41,220 bases of DNA from CAYOEJ01 sp964403015 (GCA_964403015.1 CAYOEJ010000013.1:1-41220); one strand, 5' to 3'. Positions 8,015 through 16,922 are shown, counted from the stretch's first letter. A program made the numbers and translations. Notes: a model not told the origin generated them from the sequence alone.

Positions 8015-9589
8015 GTGAAGAAAGTTGCGGGTTCAGTTCTGGGAGCCGCAGGACTGATTGCGGTTCTTACCCTTGTTTCCCGCATTATGGGTTTGGTTCG
8101 CAAGCTCGCTCAGTCATGGGCGGTTTCTGACGGGCCAGTCGCAACCGCATACGATACTGCCAACACCGTCCCCAACGTACTTTTTGAGGTAGCTGCTGGT
8201 GGAGCGCTTGCAGGTGCAGTTATTCCACTCATCTCTCGGTTCCTCGCACGGAAGATGCATCGTGAGGCCTCGCAAACTGCGTCAGCGCTCATTTCATGGA
8301 TTCTTCTCATTGGTCTGCCGCTGGCGGGAATCGTCATTCTCTTTGCCAACCCAATTGTGGGTCTGCTGTTTGGGCCGGAATCCGATCCCGGCGTCGTCAG
8401 CCTGTCTGCCACTCTCCTGCGAATGTTCGCGCTTCAAGTTCCCCTGTACGGACTTTCCGTGGTTTTCACCGGAGTTCTTCAAGCGCATAAGCGGTTTGTG
8501 CTGCCTGCCTTGGCGCCCCTTTTGTCATCGATCGTGGTCATCGGAGTCTTCGCTCTTTATGCCCTCAATATTGGGCCTGACGTTTCCCCTCAGGAACTCT
8601 CGCAGTCGGGTATTTACTGGCTTGGTTGGGGCACAACTGCCGGGGTTATCGCATTCTCACTCCCACAGGCCATCCCCGTCCTTCGGCTTCTAAGAATTCG
8701 TCCCTCACTCGCTTTTCCCGCTGGGGTTGCCCGCCACACGTTGCGCTTGGCTGGTGCCGGACTTGCTGCTCTTCTTGCACAGCAGATTGCCATCGTGACG
8801 ATCATGTTCACGGCTAACAATTTGGGCGATGTTGGAACCTATGCCGCCTTCAACTACGCCTATTCGGTTTACATGGTTCCCTACGCCGTACTCGCAGTTC
8901 CCATCGCCACCGCGGTATTCCCGCGGATTTCAGAAGCGGTAGAGCTAGAAGACCGCGAGAATCTTTCCGTCCTCGTCTCGCGTTCAACCCGGCTCGTGCT
9001 CGCCCTAGGACTCGTTGCCGTTGCCCTGCTCGTTGTTTTGGCACGCCCCGCGCAGATCGTGATCGAGGTAGGCAATCCAATCACAGCCCTCGATACGTCC
9101 ATGCGTGCCATGGCACCCAGCCTTGTCGGGTTCTCGATGCTCTATCACGGTGCACGCGTGCTGTATGCCATGGACGCAGGCAAGCGCGTTATTCAAGTCA
9201 ATAGCCTCGCTTGGGGTGTCGTCGTGCTTACTCTCGTGGCCGCCAACCTCGCAGGTGTTTCGGGGCGCGAACCTACGCTCATTGCCATTGGGGTTGCCAT
9301 GTCCGTCGGCCTGACCGTGGGTGCGATCGCTTCGGTGCTCGCAATTCGAGCCGAAATTGGACCCGAAGCGGTGCACGGGTACGTGCGCACCGTCGTCGTG
9401 CTGATTCTTAGCCTGCTGCTCGTTGGAGGCGCGACGTGGTTTGCCGTGCACGGTATTCTCGAAGCGTTGGGTTCATCGATGCTGGGCGCATTCGTGAGCG
9501 CGGCGGCCGGCGCAATCGGCATATTAGGCGCAGCAGGGGGCACACTCTGGCTCACGGACAGGCGTGCGCTAACATCAATTACTCGCTGA
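8015..9589 (+). CDS. murJ: Lipid II flippase MurJ (MVF family)
   Basis: The frame is open from 7910, but GTG 8015, just after the previous stop (8011-8013), gives the expected N-terminus MKKVAGSVLGAAGLIAVLTLVSRIMGLVRK. The 524-residue product matches core MurJ length and lacks the long cytosolic kinase-like extension seen in mycobacterial MviN. Multiple hydrophobic helices and the family segments NTVPNVLFEVAAGGAL (near 51-66) and VPIATAVFPRISEA (near 295) are visible. MurJ moves lipid II across the membrane for peptidoglycan synthesis. The 1-nt spacing suggests coupling to the MraY-like gene upstream. Confidence 0.92.
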   Translation: MKKVAGSVLGAAGLIAVLTLVSRIMGLVRKLAQSWAVSDGPVATAYDTANTVPNVLFEVAAGGALAGAVIPLISRFLARKMHREASQTASALISWILLIGLPLAGIVILFANPIVGLLFGPESDPGVVSLSATLLRMFALQVPLYGLSVVFTGVLQAHKRFVLPALAPLLSSIVVIGVFALYALNIGPDVSPQELSQSGIYWLGWGTTAGVIAFSLPQAIPVLRLLRIRPSLAFPAGVARHTLRLAGAGLAALLAQQIAIVTIMFTANNLGDVGTYAAFNYAYSVYMVPYAVLAVPIATAVFPRISEAVELEDRENLSVLVSRSTRLVLALGLVAVALLVVLARPAQIVIEVGNPITALDTSMRAMAPSLVGFSMLYHGARVLYAMDAGKRVIQVNSLAWGVVVLTLVAANLAGVSGREPTLIAIGVAMSVGLTVGAIASVLAIRAEIGPEAVHGYVRTVVVLILSLLLVGGATWFAVHGILEALGSSMLGAFVSAAAGAIGILGAAGGTLWLTDRRALTSITR

Positions 9590-9607
9590 GCGAGCAAGGG
9601 GAGTGCT

Positions 9608-10228
9608 ATGGAGTTTAAAGATCAGCAGGTTGCGGACCATGTGGAGATCATCGACTCCGTGGTTCGCTTTGAGGGGCCGATTTTCACGATTCGTGACGAC
9701 GAGGTTCGATTTTCGTCGTCGGATCAAGTTCGTCGCCAATATATGGAGCACGACGACGCCGTTGCCATCGTTGCGCTGCGTGAGGGCAGCGCCGGCTGGG
9801 AGATCTTACTTATTCGGCAGTATCGACACGCGCCCAGACGGATCCTTTGGGAGATTCCCGCGGGCCTGCGCGATGTAGATGGCGAGAGTCCAGTGACGAC
9901 GGCGGCCCGGGAGCTTAGCGAGGAAGCGGACGTGATGGCTGGACGCTGGTACAAGCTAGTTTCGTTCCTATCCTCGCCTGGCTGTTCCACCGAGGATCTC
10001 GACATATTCTTGGCAATGGACATCGAAGATCTCAACCACGAAGAGATCTACTTTGAACGCGAGGCGGAAGAGCGAGAAATCGAAAAAACGTGGGCGCCGC
10101 TCGATGATGTGCTTGAGGCGGTTCTGCGCGGTGATCTGCATTCTCCCACGCTCGTCACAGGCGTTTTGGCTGTATCTGTTGCGCTTGCGCGCGGGCTCGA
10201 AACCTTGGAGACTGTACCCACAACATAA
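9608..10228 (+). CDS. Nudix hydrolase, ADP-ribose pyrophosphatase type (Rv1700-like)
   Basis: A 206-residue protein with AAGGGGAG 8 nt before ATG 9608. The Nudix box lies at about 86-109: Gly86, Glu93 and RELSEE (101-106). There are six residues between Gly and Glu instead of five, and the usual Gly after EE is Asp (EEADV); the six-residue spacing also occurs in the actinobacterial Rv1700 subfamily. The phrase LLIRQYRHAPRRILWEIPAGL upstream of the box is typical of ADP-ribose pyrophosphatases. It probably hydrolyses ADP-ribose or similar NDP-sugars in the cytosol. It is the last gene of the block, 18 nt after murJ. Confidence 0.88.
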   Translation: MEFKDQQVADHVEIIDSVVRFEGPIFTIRDDEVRFSSSDQVRRQYMEHDDAVAIVALREGSAGWEILLIRQYRHAPRRILWEIPAGLRDVDGESPVTTAARELSEEADVMAGRWYKLVSFLSSPGCSTEDLDIFLAMDIEDLNHEEIYFEREAEEREIEKTWAPLDDVLEAVLRGDLHSPTLVTGVLAVSVALARGLETLETVPTT

Positions 10229-10230
10229 AA

Positions 10231-10321
10231 CTGGAACAATTCCAGATATGTGGCTATTGGCACTCTCACAGACCAGCGGTTCGACTTGCATATTACGAAT
10301 AAAGAAACAAAGATGTTTCTT
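10231..10321. promoter_or_regulatory. SUF operon control region with two inverted repeats
   Basis: The gap between the Nudix gene and sufR carries a perfect inverted repeat CTGGAA-CAA-TTCCAG (10231-10245) and a second, AAGAAAC-N6-GTTTCTT (10302-10321). The second ends 30 nt before the sufR ATG. A weak promoter candidate is TTGCAT (10286-10291) with AAAGAT 17 nt later (10309-10314), inside the second repeat. SufR proteins generally autoregulate, so either repeat could be the SufR operator. The first repeat might instead be a small hairpin ending the upstream transcript, though no T tract follows it. Confidence 0.45.
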
Positions 10322-10351
10322 AATGATGGTGCGCAACGCTGGAGGTGAATC

Positions 10352-11083
10352 ATGGCAGACTACGACGAGGTAGGTACCTGCGAGCAGATTCTTCGACTCA
10401 TCGTTGAACGCGGCCCAATCACCGCTGGCGAACTAGCAAAAATTCTTGTTCTCACGCCCGCCGCTGTCAGGCGACACATCGCTACATTGGTCGCCGATAA
10501 TTACATTGAGACCCACGAGGGGCGGTCCACGGGTCCGGCCCGACGCGGACGTCCATCGAGGCGATATGTTGCCACGGCCGGGGGCCACGAGCAGCTCGGC
10601 CAAGCCTATTCTGATCTCGCTAATCACGCGCTGAACTTTGTTCGAAACAATTTGGGTGAAGACGGCCTGACGGAGTTTATCGAAGTCAGAACCGCAGCGC
10701 TGGAAGCACGCTATAAGAGCGTGCTTGATCGTTCAGGCGGTGGCACCGCAGAACGTGCCGCAGCCCTTGCTGAGGCTCTCACTCACGATGGCTACGTGGC
10801 GACACTGCGTCGCGGCGGCCCAACCGCTCTTGCTATCCAGCTGTGTCAGGGGCATTGCCCTGTCCAAGAAGTTGCAGAAGATTTCCCGGAGCTTTGCGAG
10901 GCTGAAACAGCAGCATTCGCGCGACTCCTGGGCGTGCCGATTCAGCGTCTTTCGACGCTCGCCAGCGGGGGACACGTGTGTACCACGAACATCCCCCTTG
11001 GAATACCCAAGAACCTGCGAACTCGGATCAGTTCGCAAACCACACCGCCGTCGTCTGACGGCGTCTCGGAAGGAAATCGATGA
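10352..11083 (+). CDS. sufR: SufR-type iron-sulfur-sensing transcriptional repressor
   Basis: A 243-residue regulator. A winged-helix domain occupies about residues 8-75 (EQILRLIVERGPITAGELAK, then a basic RRGRPSRRY wing). The C-terminal part carries four cysteines, Cys165, 169, 182 and 210, in the phrases LCQGHCPV, PELCEAET and GHVCTTNIP; this is the SufR pattern for binding an Fe-S cluster. By family knowledge, the holo-protein represses the suf operon and loses affinity when the cluster is lost under iron limitation or oxidative stress. A strong GGAGGTG site precedes ATG 10352. Its stop overlaps the sufB start (ATGA), so repressor and first assembly gene are coupled. Confidence 0.93.
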   Translation: MADYDEVGTCEQILRLIVERGPITAGELAKILVLTPAAVRRHIATLVADNYIETHEGRSTGPARRGRPSRRYVATAGGHEQLGQAYSDLANHALNFVRNNLGEDGLTEFIEVRTAALEARYKSVLDRSGGGTAERAAALAEALTHDGYVATLRRGGPTALAIQLCQGHCPVQEVAEDFPELCEAETAAFARLLGVPIQRLSTLASGGHVCTTNIPLGIPKNLRTRISSQTTPPSSDGVSEGNR

Positions 11084-12519
11084 CCCAAACCGCACCGGGT
11101 ACAAAAGAAACTTTGACCCAGGAAGAAACGATTGCCTCAATCGGCAGTTACCAGTACGGGTGGCACGATAAGGATGTGGCAGGCGAAACAGCACGCCGCG
11201 GCCTTAGCGAGGAAGTTGTCCGCGAGATTTCCGCGCGTAAGCAAGAGCCGGAATGGATGCTGGAAAAGCGTCTGAAGTCTCTTCGCCTCTACGACCGCCG
11301 GCCAATGCCGACGTGGGGCGCGGATCTTTCAGGAATCGACTTTGATGCCATCAAGTATTACGTGAAGTCCACGGAAGGCACCGCCACATCGTGGGAGGAC
11401 CTTCCGGAGGAAATTAAGAACACGTACGACCGTCTCGGAATTCCCGAGGCTGAACGTGAGCGTCTTGTTGCCGGCGTCGCCGCGCAGTATGAATCTGAGG
11501 TTGTCTACCACAAGATCCGTGAGGATCTTGAAGAGCAGGGCGTCATCTTCCTTGATACCGACACCGGCTTGAAGGAACACCCGGAAATTTTCCAGGAGTA
11601 CTTCGGCACTGCGGTACCCATTGGTGACAACAAGTTCGCATCGCTTAACTCGGCTGTATGGTCTGGCGGTTCGTTCATTTACGTGCCAAAGGGAGTTCAC
11701 GTCGAGATCCCATTGCAGGCATACTTCCGTATCAACACCGAGAACATGGGTCAGTTCGAGCGCACGCTCATCATCGCTGACGAAGGTTCTTACGTTCACT
11801 ACGTCGAAGGCTGTACCGCTCCGATCTACTCGTCCGACTCACTGCACTCGGCCGTCGTCGAGATCTTCGTCAAGAAGGATGCGCGTGTTCGCTACACCAC
11901 CATCCAGAACTGGTCGAACAACGTCTACAACCTCGTCACCAAGCGTGCCATGGTTGAAGAAGGCGCAACCATGGAGTGGATCGACGGCAACATTGGCTCC
12001 AAGGTGACCATGAAGTACCCGGCCGTCTACCTGACTGGAGAGCACGCCAAGGGCGAGACTCTTTCGATCGCCTTCGCAGGCGAGGGACAGCACCAGGACA
12101 CCGGTTCGAAGATGGTTCACATGGCGCCTTATACGTCGTCGTCGATCGTCTCCAAGTCCGTTGCGCGCGGCGGTGGTCGAGCATCCTATCGTGGCCTTGT
12201 TCAGGTCAATGGAAACGCTCAGCACTCCAAGTCCAACGTGTTGTGCGATGCGCTGCTCGTGGATACGATCTCGCGTTCTGACACATACCCGTACGTGGAC
12301 GTGCGCGTGGACGATGTCGAGATGGGCCACGAGGCAACCGTCTCCAAGGTTTCGGCAGACCAGCTCTTCTACCTCATGAGCCGCGGTATTGAAGAGACTG
12401 AGGCTATGGCGATGATCGTGCGCGGCTTCGTAGAGCCAATTGCTCGCGAGCTACCCATGGAATACGCGCTCGAGTTGAACCGCCTCATTGAACTTCAGAT
12501 GGAAGGATCCGTCGGCTAA
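11080..12519 (+). CDS. sufB: Fe-S cluster assembly scaffold SufB
   Basis: A 479-residue protein of normal SufB length with the SUF core beta-helix signature. Clear family segments include EPEWMLEKRLKSLRLYDRRP near 47, VYHKIREDLEEQGVIF near 141, YVPKGVHVEIPLQAYFRINTE near 200, YVEGCTAPIYSSDSLHSAVVE near 245 (with the conserved Cys), and a C-terminal MSRGIEETEAMAMIVRGF. SufB forms the SufBC2D scaffold where sulfur and iron assemble. No intein interrupts it, unlike the mycobacterial homologue. ATG 11080 overlaps the sufR stop by 4 nt. Confidence 0.97.
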   Translation: MTQTAPGTKETLTQEETIASIGSYQYGWHDKDVAGETARRGLSEEVVREISARKQEPEWMLEKRLKSLRLYDRRPMPTWGADLSGIDFDAIKYYVKSTEGTATSWEDLPEEIKNTYDRLGIPEAERERLVAGVAAQYESEVVYHKIREDLEEQGVIFLDTDTGLKEHPEIFQEYFGTAVPIGDNKFASLNSAVWSGGSFIYVPKGVHVEIPLQAYFRINTENMGQFERTLIIADEGSYVHYVEGCTAPIYSSDSLHSAVVEIFVKKDARVRYTTIQNWSNNVYNLVTKRAMVEEGATMEWIDGNIGSKVTMKYPAVYLTGEHAKGETLSIAFAGEGQHQDTGSKMVHMAPYTSSSIVSKSVARGGGRASYRGLVQVNGNAQHSKSNVLCDALLVDTISRSDTYPYVDVRVDDVEMGHEATVSKVSADQLFYLMSRGIEETEAMAMIVRGFVEPIARELPMEYALELNRLIELQMEGSVG

Positions 12520-12520
12520 C

Positions 12521-13660
12521 ATGACCGAATTTAATACTGCAGGCTCTTCACGAGCCGATCGCGCGCTGTCCTTTAACCTCGCAGATTTCCCTGTGCCACA
12601 GGGAATGGAAGAGGATTGGCGTTTTACTCCCCTCGAGCGCATTGAAGATTTCTTTGCTGAGAAGGTATCGGGGGAGCTTCCAGAAATCACAGTGACCGGA
12701 CCGGCAACTCTTGAGACTGTGGGTCGCGACGACGATCGCTTGGGCAGGCTTCTTGCCCCCGAGGATCGTACGGGCGCTCTTGCGTGGGAGTCGTTCGAGA
12801 CCGCTCACGTGGTAACGATCCCGAAGGATACGCAGCACGGAGAAGAGATCGTCGTCCGTGTCAATGGCACCGGCTCCACCGATGTCGCGGCTATGCACGT
12901 GCTGGTCGACGCACAGCCGCTGTCCGAAGCAACCGTGGTGCTCAACCACGTGGGTTCTGCGCGTCTCACTGAAGGAATCGAGATCAACGTCGGCGACGGT
13001 GCGCATCTGACCTTCGTGTCCGTCCAGGACTGGGAAGAAGACGCCGCGCACACCTCCTCGAATCGCATCCACGTCGGTCGTGATGCCACGCTCAAGCACA
13101 TCGTGGTTTCGCTTGGCGGCGACATCGTTCGCGTGACCACCTCGGTCGACTTCCAAGGAGAGGGCGGCGACGTCAACCTCCTCGGAGCGTACTTCGTGGA
13201 CGAAGGCCAGCATCTGGAGCACCGTCTTCTTATCGATCACAACGTGCCCAACTGCAAGTCCAATGCGACCTACAAGGGAGCACTGCAGGGTGAAGGTGCA
13301 CATTCCGTGTGGATCGGTGATGTCCTGATTCGACCAGAGGCAGAGGGGACCGACACCTACGAGTTGAACCGCAACCTCGTGCTGAGCGAAGGCGCCCGCG
13401 CTGATTCTGTGCCAAATCTCGAAATCGAAACTGGTGAGATCGAAGGTGCTGGACACGCATCGGCCACTGGACGATTCGACGATGAGCAGCTCTTCTACCT
13501 CATGTCCCGTGGTATCGAGCAGGAAGAGGCACGTCGCCTCGTCGTTCGCGGCTTCTTCGCCGAGCTCATTCACCAAATTGGTGTTGAATCGGTGGAGAAG
13601 AAGCTCATGGCATCGATCGAGCATGAATTGGACCTGACGCCGGGAGAGGCGCATGCCTGA
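12521..13660 (+). CDS. sufD: Fe-S cluster assembly protein SufD
   Basis: The open frame begins at 12488 inside sufB, but ATG 12521, one base after the sufB stop, is the natural start and gives 379 residues. The product is the SufB paralogue of the SufBC2D complex: an N-terminal PVPQGMEEDWRFTPLERIEDFF segment, the beta-helix core (HRLLIDHNVPNCKSNATYKG) and the C-terminal LFYLMSRGIEQEEARRLVVRGF motif shared with SufB. It is required for iron acquisition by the scaffold. A 436-residue frame on the opposite strand is only its shadow. Confidence 0.95.
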   Translation: MTEFNTAGSSRADRALSFNLADFPVPQGMEEDWRFTPLERIEDFFAEKVSGELPEITVTGPATLETVGRDDDRLGRLLAPEDRTGALAWESFETAHVVTIPKDTQHGEEIVVRVNGTGSTDVAAMHVLVDAQPLSEATVVLNHVGSARLTEGIEINVGDGAHLTFVSVQDWEEDAAHTSSNRIHVGRDATLKHIVVSLGGDIVRVTTSVDFQGEGGDVNLLGAYFVDEGQHLEHRLLIDHNVPNCKSNATYKGALQGEGAHSVWIGDVLIRPEAEGTDTYELNRNLVLSEGARADSVPNLEIETGEIEGAGHASATGRFDDEQLFYLMSRGIEQEEARRLVVRGFFAELIHQIGVESVEKKLMASIEHELDLTPGEAHA

Positions 13661-13979
13661 AGCCCTAGTTTGTTCGACTTCTGACGTTGATTTCGGTTCC
13701 GTTGCAGGCTTCGAAATCCTGGACGACAGCGGGAAGAAGCATGCGATTGCCGTCATCCATTCTGCCAAGGACAAGTGGTTCGCGGTCATCGACCGCTGTA
13801 GCCACGGGCGCTTCAAGCTCTCCGAGGGCGAAGTGGAAGACGATGGCATTGAGTGCACTCGTCACGGATCCGTCTTCTCACTGGAGGATGGCCACCCCAT
13901 GAACCCTCCCGCGTCAGAGCCGATCAAGATCTATGGCGTCCGAGTAGACGGCGAAAACGTCTACGTGGATATCACTTAA
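13653..13979 (+). CDS. Rieske-type [2Fe-2S] ferredoxin of the SUF operon
   Basis: A 108-residue protein with a complete Rieske ligand set: Cys49-x-His51 (RCSHGRF) and Cys68-x2-His71 (ECTRHGSVF). This is the small ferredoxin-subunit form often placed between sufD and sufC in Actinobacteria and annotated as a non-heme-iron oxygenase ferredoxin subunit. ATG 13653 overlaps the sufD stop by 8 nt, so coupling is likely. It may supply electrons for cluster assembly; this is inferred from context, not known. No partner oxygenase lies nearby. Confidence 0.88.
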   Translation: MPEALVCSTSDVDFGSVAGFEILDDSGKKHAIAVIHSAKDKWFAVIDRCSHGRFKLSEGEVEDDGIECTRHGSVFSLEDGHPMNPPASEPIKIYGVRVDGENVYVDIT

Positions 13980-14017
13980 GAAACTTCAAACCCTTCAAGA
14001 GAAAAGAAATAAACAAC

Positions 14018-14779
14018 GTGTCTAAGCTTGAAATTAAGAACCTGCACGTCTCAGTCGAGACAGCCGACGGCCCAAAGGCCATTCTTCGCGGCGTTGACCT
14101 CACGATCAACAGCGGCGAGATCCACGCGATTATGGGCCCGAACGGCTCCGGTAAGTCCACGCTTGCCTACGCAATCGCCGGCCACCCGAACTACGAGATC
14201 ACCGAAGGTGAGATCCTGCTCGATGGCGAGAATGTCGTCGAACTCTCTGCCGACGAGCGTGCCCGTGCAGGCCTTTTCCTCGCCATGCAGTACCCCGTCG
14301 AGGTCGCTGGCGTAACGGTCACCAACTTCCTGCGCACCGCCAAGACCGCCATCGACGGCGAAGCCCCCAAGCTGCGCGAGTGGGTCAAGGATATTAACCA
14401 GGCCATGACGGACCTGCGCATCGACAAGGACTTTGCGTCCCGCGACGTCAACGTGGGCTTCTCGGGCGGTGAGAAGAAGCGTCTTGAAATTCTCCAGATG
14501 GAGGTTCTCAAGCCTAAGTTCGCCGTTCTTGACGAGACCGACTCCGGTCTGGACGTCGACGCCCTGCGTCTCGTCTCCGAGGGCGTGAACCGTGTGCATG
14601 GCAACATTGGCAACGGCGTTCTCCTCATCACTCACTACACCCGCATCCTTCGCTACATCCAGCCGGACTACGTCCACGTGTTCGTTGACGGTCGCGTTGC
14701 TGAATCGGGTGGCCGCGAACTCGCAGACATCCTCGAATCCGAGGGCTACGAGAAGTACGAAAAGAGCCCGATCGCTTAA
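14018..14779 (+). CDS. sufC: Fe-S assembly ATPase SufC
   Basis: GTG 14018 (product begins MSKLEIKNLHVSVE) is preferred to the longer frame that starts at 13853 inside the ferredoxin gene. The 253-residue ABC-type ATPase has Walker A GPNGSGKST (40-48), the signature FSGGEKKR (148-155) and Walker B with the SufC-specific LDETDSGLD (171-179). SufC powers the SufBCD scaffold in the cytosol. The 38-nt gap before it is A-rich with only a weak ribosome site (AGAGAAAAG). Confidence 0.96.
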   Translation: MSKLEIKNLHVSVETADGPKAILRGVDLTINSGEIHAIMGPNGSGKSTLAYAIAGHPNYEITEGEILLDGENVVELSADERARAGLFLAMQYPVEVAGVTVTNFLRTAKTAIDGEAPKLREWVKDINQAMTDLRIDKDFASRDVNVGFSGGEKKRLEILQMEVLKPKFAVLDETDSGLDVDALRLVSEGVNRVHGNIGNGVLLITHYTRILRYIQPDYVHVFVDGRVAESGGRELADILESEGYEKYEKSPIA

Positions 14780-16056
14780 TGAGTGCAACACCTGCACCTC
14801 GTGAGGATTTCCCCATCCTGTCGCGCAAGCTTCAGGGTGGGGGAGCCCTCATTTATCTTGACTCTGCGGCAACATCGCAAAAGCCTCAAGTGGTGATGGA
14901 CGCAGTCAACCATCAAGAGCTGTTCTCCAATGGCTCTGTCAAGCGAGGGTCTCATCAGCTCGCTGGCGAATCCACCATCGCGTTTGAGAACGCACGCAGC
15001 CAAGTCGCGCGATTTGTAGGCGCCGATCAGGACGAGATTGTGTGGACGAAAAACTCTACAGAGGCACTCAATCTCATCGCATACACCATGAATAATGCGA
15101 CGCTAGGACGCGGCGATTCTCGTTTTGCGCTTGGGGCTGGGGACAACATTGTGGTGACAGAGGCTGAACACCACGCGAATTTGATTCCATGGCAGGAACT
15201 TTGTGCTCGGACCGGAGCACAGCTTCGCTGGCTTTCTCTTACCGACGACGGTCGGATCGATCTTGAGACAGCTTCCGTTATCGACGAGAACACGAAGGTT
15301 CTTGCTTTTACACACGTATCGAACGTGACGGGCGCGATTTCGCCAGTATCTGAACTCACCGAACTCGGGCATAAGTATGGGGCTCTTGTGGTTCTTGACG
15401 CGTGCCAGTCCGTGCCCCATATGCCGGTGGACTTCCACGAGCTTGGCGTTGACTTCGCAGCGTTTTCTGGTCATAAGATGCTAGGCCCCACAGGAATTGG
15501 CGCGCTGTATGGCCGAAGCGAACTACTGCATGAGATGTCGCCGTTTAATTTCGGTGGTTCTATGGTGGAGATCGTCACGATGGAGGCCACCACCTATTCG
15601 GCGCCACCTTCCAGGTTTGAGGCTGGCACTCAGCCGGTCGCGCAAGCGGTTGGTATGGGCGTCGCAGCGGAGTATCTGCGCGATATCGGGATGGACAAGA
15701 TTGCCGAATACGAGGAGCACCTCACCGAACGTGTTCTTGCCGGTATGTCCGCGATTCCGGGCATTCGTATTCTGGGGCCGGCAAATGCCGCAGATCGTAT
15801 CGGGGCGATAGCGTTTGATGTCGAAGGTGTGCACCCTCATGACGTGGGACAGGTCCTCGACTCAAAGGGCGTTGCGGTACGAGTGGGTCACCACTGCGCG
15901 CAGCCGATTCATCGCCACTTTGGAGTGCACGCCTCGACCCGCGTGTCGTTTGCACCATTCAACACCGAAGAGGAAGTCGATATATTCTTGAAGGCACTGG
16001 CCGAAGTTCGACCATTCTTTGGGTTTGATAGAGAGGATGAGCATGAGCGATCTTGA
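14779..16056 (+). CDS. sufS: Cysteine desulfurase SufS
   Basis: A 425-residue class V aminotransferase-fold, PLP-dependent enzyme taking sulfur from L-cysteine. The PLP lysine is Lys233 in FSGHKMLGPTGIGALYG, TEAEHHAN near 131 contains the His stacking on PLP, and the active cysteine is Cys373 in RVGHHCAQP. The short loop around that Cys is the SufS (group II) type, which needs SufU or SufE for activity; SufU is the next gene. ATG 14779 overlaps the sufC stop by one base (TAATG). The first 10 residues are variable. Confidence 0.96.
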   Translation: MSATPAPREDFPILSRKLQGGGALIYLDSAATSQKPQVVMDAVNHQELFSNGSVKRGSHQLAGESTIAFENARSQVARFVGADQDEIVWTKNSTEALNLIAYTMNNATLGRGDSRFALGAGDNIVVTEAEHHANLIPWQELCARTGAQLRWLSLTDDGRIDLETASVIDENTKVLAFTHVSNVTGAISPVSELTELGHKYGALVVLDACQSVPHMPVDFHELGVDFAAFSGHKMLGPTGIGALYGRSELLHEMSPFNFGGSMVEIVTMEATTYSAPPSRFEAGTQPVAQAVGMGVAAEYLRDIGMDKIAEYEEHLTERVLAGMSAIPGIRILGPANAADRIGAIAFDVEGVHPHDVGQVLDSKGVAVRVGHHCAQPIHRHFGVHASTRVSFAPFNTEEEVDIFLKALAEVRPFFGFDREDEHERS

Positions 16057-16507
16057 TCAGATGTACCAGCAGATCATTCTTGATGCGGCGCGTGCAAGGC
16101 ACGGCGAGGGCTCCCTTGAGGATCCCGAGGGCGAGTCTTTCCAGGTCAATCCCACGTGTGGGGATCAGGTGACAATGCAGGTCAAGCTTTCGAATGGCAA
16201 GTCAGAACTTGAGTCAATCGCTTGGGACGGCCATGGCTGTTCCATCTCGCAGGCGTCGATTTCGATTATGACCGAGATGGTTGAGGGTAAGTCAGTTGAT
16301 GAGTTCAACGAGCTTTACCACCTCTTTCGGGACATGATGGATGGTCAGGGCAGGGAACTGACCGACGACGAAGCGGACGTCCTTGAAGACGCATCTGCGT
16401 TTCAGGGAGTGTCCAAATTTCCCATGAGAATTAAGTGTGCATTGCTGGGCTGGATGGCTCTTCGCGATGCTACCGATCAGGCACTTACCGATGCCAAGGA
16501 GAAATAA
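16043..16507 (+). CDS. sufU: Zinc-dependent sulfurtransferase SufU
   Basis: ATG 16043 is chosen because GAGAGG (16031-16036) lies 6 nt upstream; ATG 16037 is in frame and possible. The 154-residue product has the SufU ligand set: Cys39 and Asp41 (PTCGDQ), Cys66 (GHGCSIS) and Cys132 (IKCALLGW). By family knowledge Zn is bound by these and Cys39 accepts the persulfide from SufS by ligand swapping. The 18-21 residue insert after the second Cys that separates SufU from IscU is present. It overlaps the end of sufS by 14 nt. Confidence 0.95.
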   Translation: MSDLDQMYQQIILDAARARHGEGSLEDPEGESFQVNPTCGDQVTMQVKLSNGKSELESIAWDGHGCSISQASISIMTEMVEGKSVDEFNELYHLFRDMMDGQGRELTDDEADVLEDASAFQGVSKFPMRIKCALLGWMALRDATDQALTDAKEK

Positions 16508-16828
16508 ATGACCGACATAGCTCACGCCAACGTAGCCGACATTGAAGAGGCTCTTCGTGACGTCATCGATCCGGAGCTCGGCATCAACATTGTTGATCTC
16601 GGCCTGCTGTATGGCATCACGCTTGATGGCAACTCCGCGATTGCGGACATGACGCTCACGTCAGCAGCGTGCCCACTGACCGACGTCATTGAGGAGCAGG
16701 CACACCAGGCGGTTGCTGGCCTCGTTGATGATTTCCGTATCAACTGGGTGTGGCTACCGCCGTGGGGCCCAGATCGTATTACCGATGACGGGCGTGATCA
16801 GCTTCGCGCTCTCGGCTTTAATGTCTGA
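16508..16828 (+). CDS. sufT: MIP18/DUF59-family metal-sulfur cluster assembly factor (SufT-like)
   Basis: A 106-residue protein with the DUF59 landmarks VIDPELGINIVDLGLLYG (19-36) and TSAACPLTDV (51-60, conserved Cys55). Members act in Fe-S protein maturation (SufT, MIP18) or aromatic-degradation complexes (PaaD); as the last gene of a suf operon, the SufT role is the reasonable one. It directly abuts the sufU stop. A strong terminator follows 27 nt downstream. Confidence 0.9.
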   Translation: MTDIAHANVADIEEALRDVIDPELGINIVDLGLLYGITLDGNSAIADMTLTSAACPLTDVIEEQAHQAVAGLVDDFRINWVWLPPWGPDRITDDGRDQLRALGFNV

Positions 16829-16855
16829 GAACTTCAACGTCTTAGAAGATTGACG

Positions 16856-16894
16856 AAGAATGGCTTGGCGAGTTTCTCGCCAAGCCATTCTTTT
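16856..16894 (+). terminator. Rho-independent terminator of the SUF operon
   Basis: A perfect 17-bp inverted repeat (left arm 16856-16872, right arm 16876-16892) around a TTT loop, core GGCTTGGCGAG/CTCGCCAAGCC, followed by TT and with T-rich ends. It may also serve the opposite-strand peptidase gene that ends at 16923, since the left arm begins with AAGAA. Confidence 0.93.
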
Positions 16895-16922
16895 GATTAG
16901 TCGCAATGTGGTGGTGAAGCTA

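Noticed and set aside
12548..13858. 436-codon open frame on the minus strand opposite sufD
   Set aside because: It is fully antisense to sufD and the ferredoxin gene, both with clear family motifs. Its composition is Ser/Arg/His-rich and shows no domain, as expected of a shadow frame in G+C-rich DNA.
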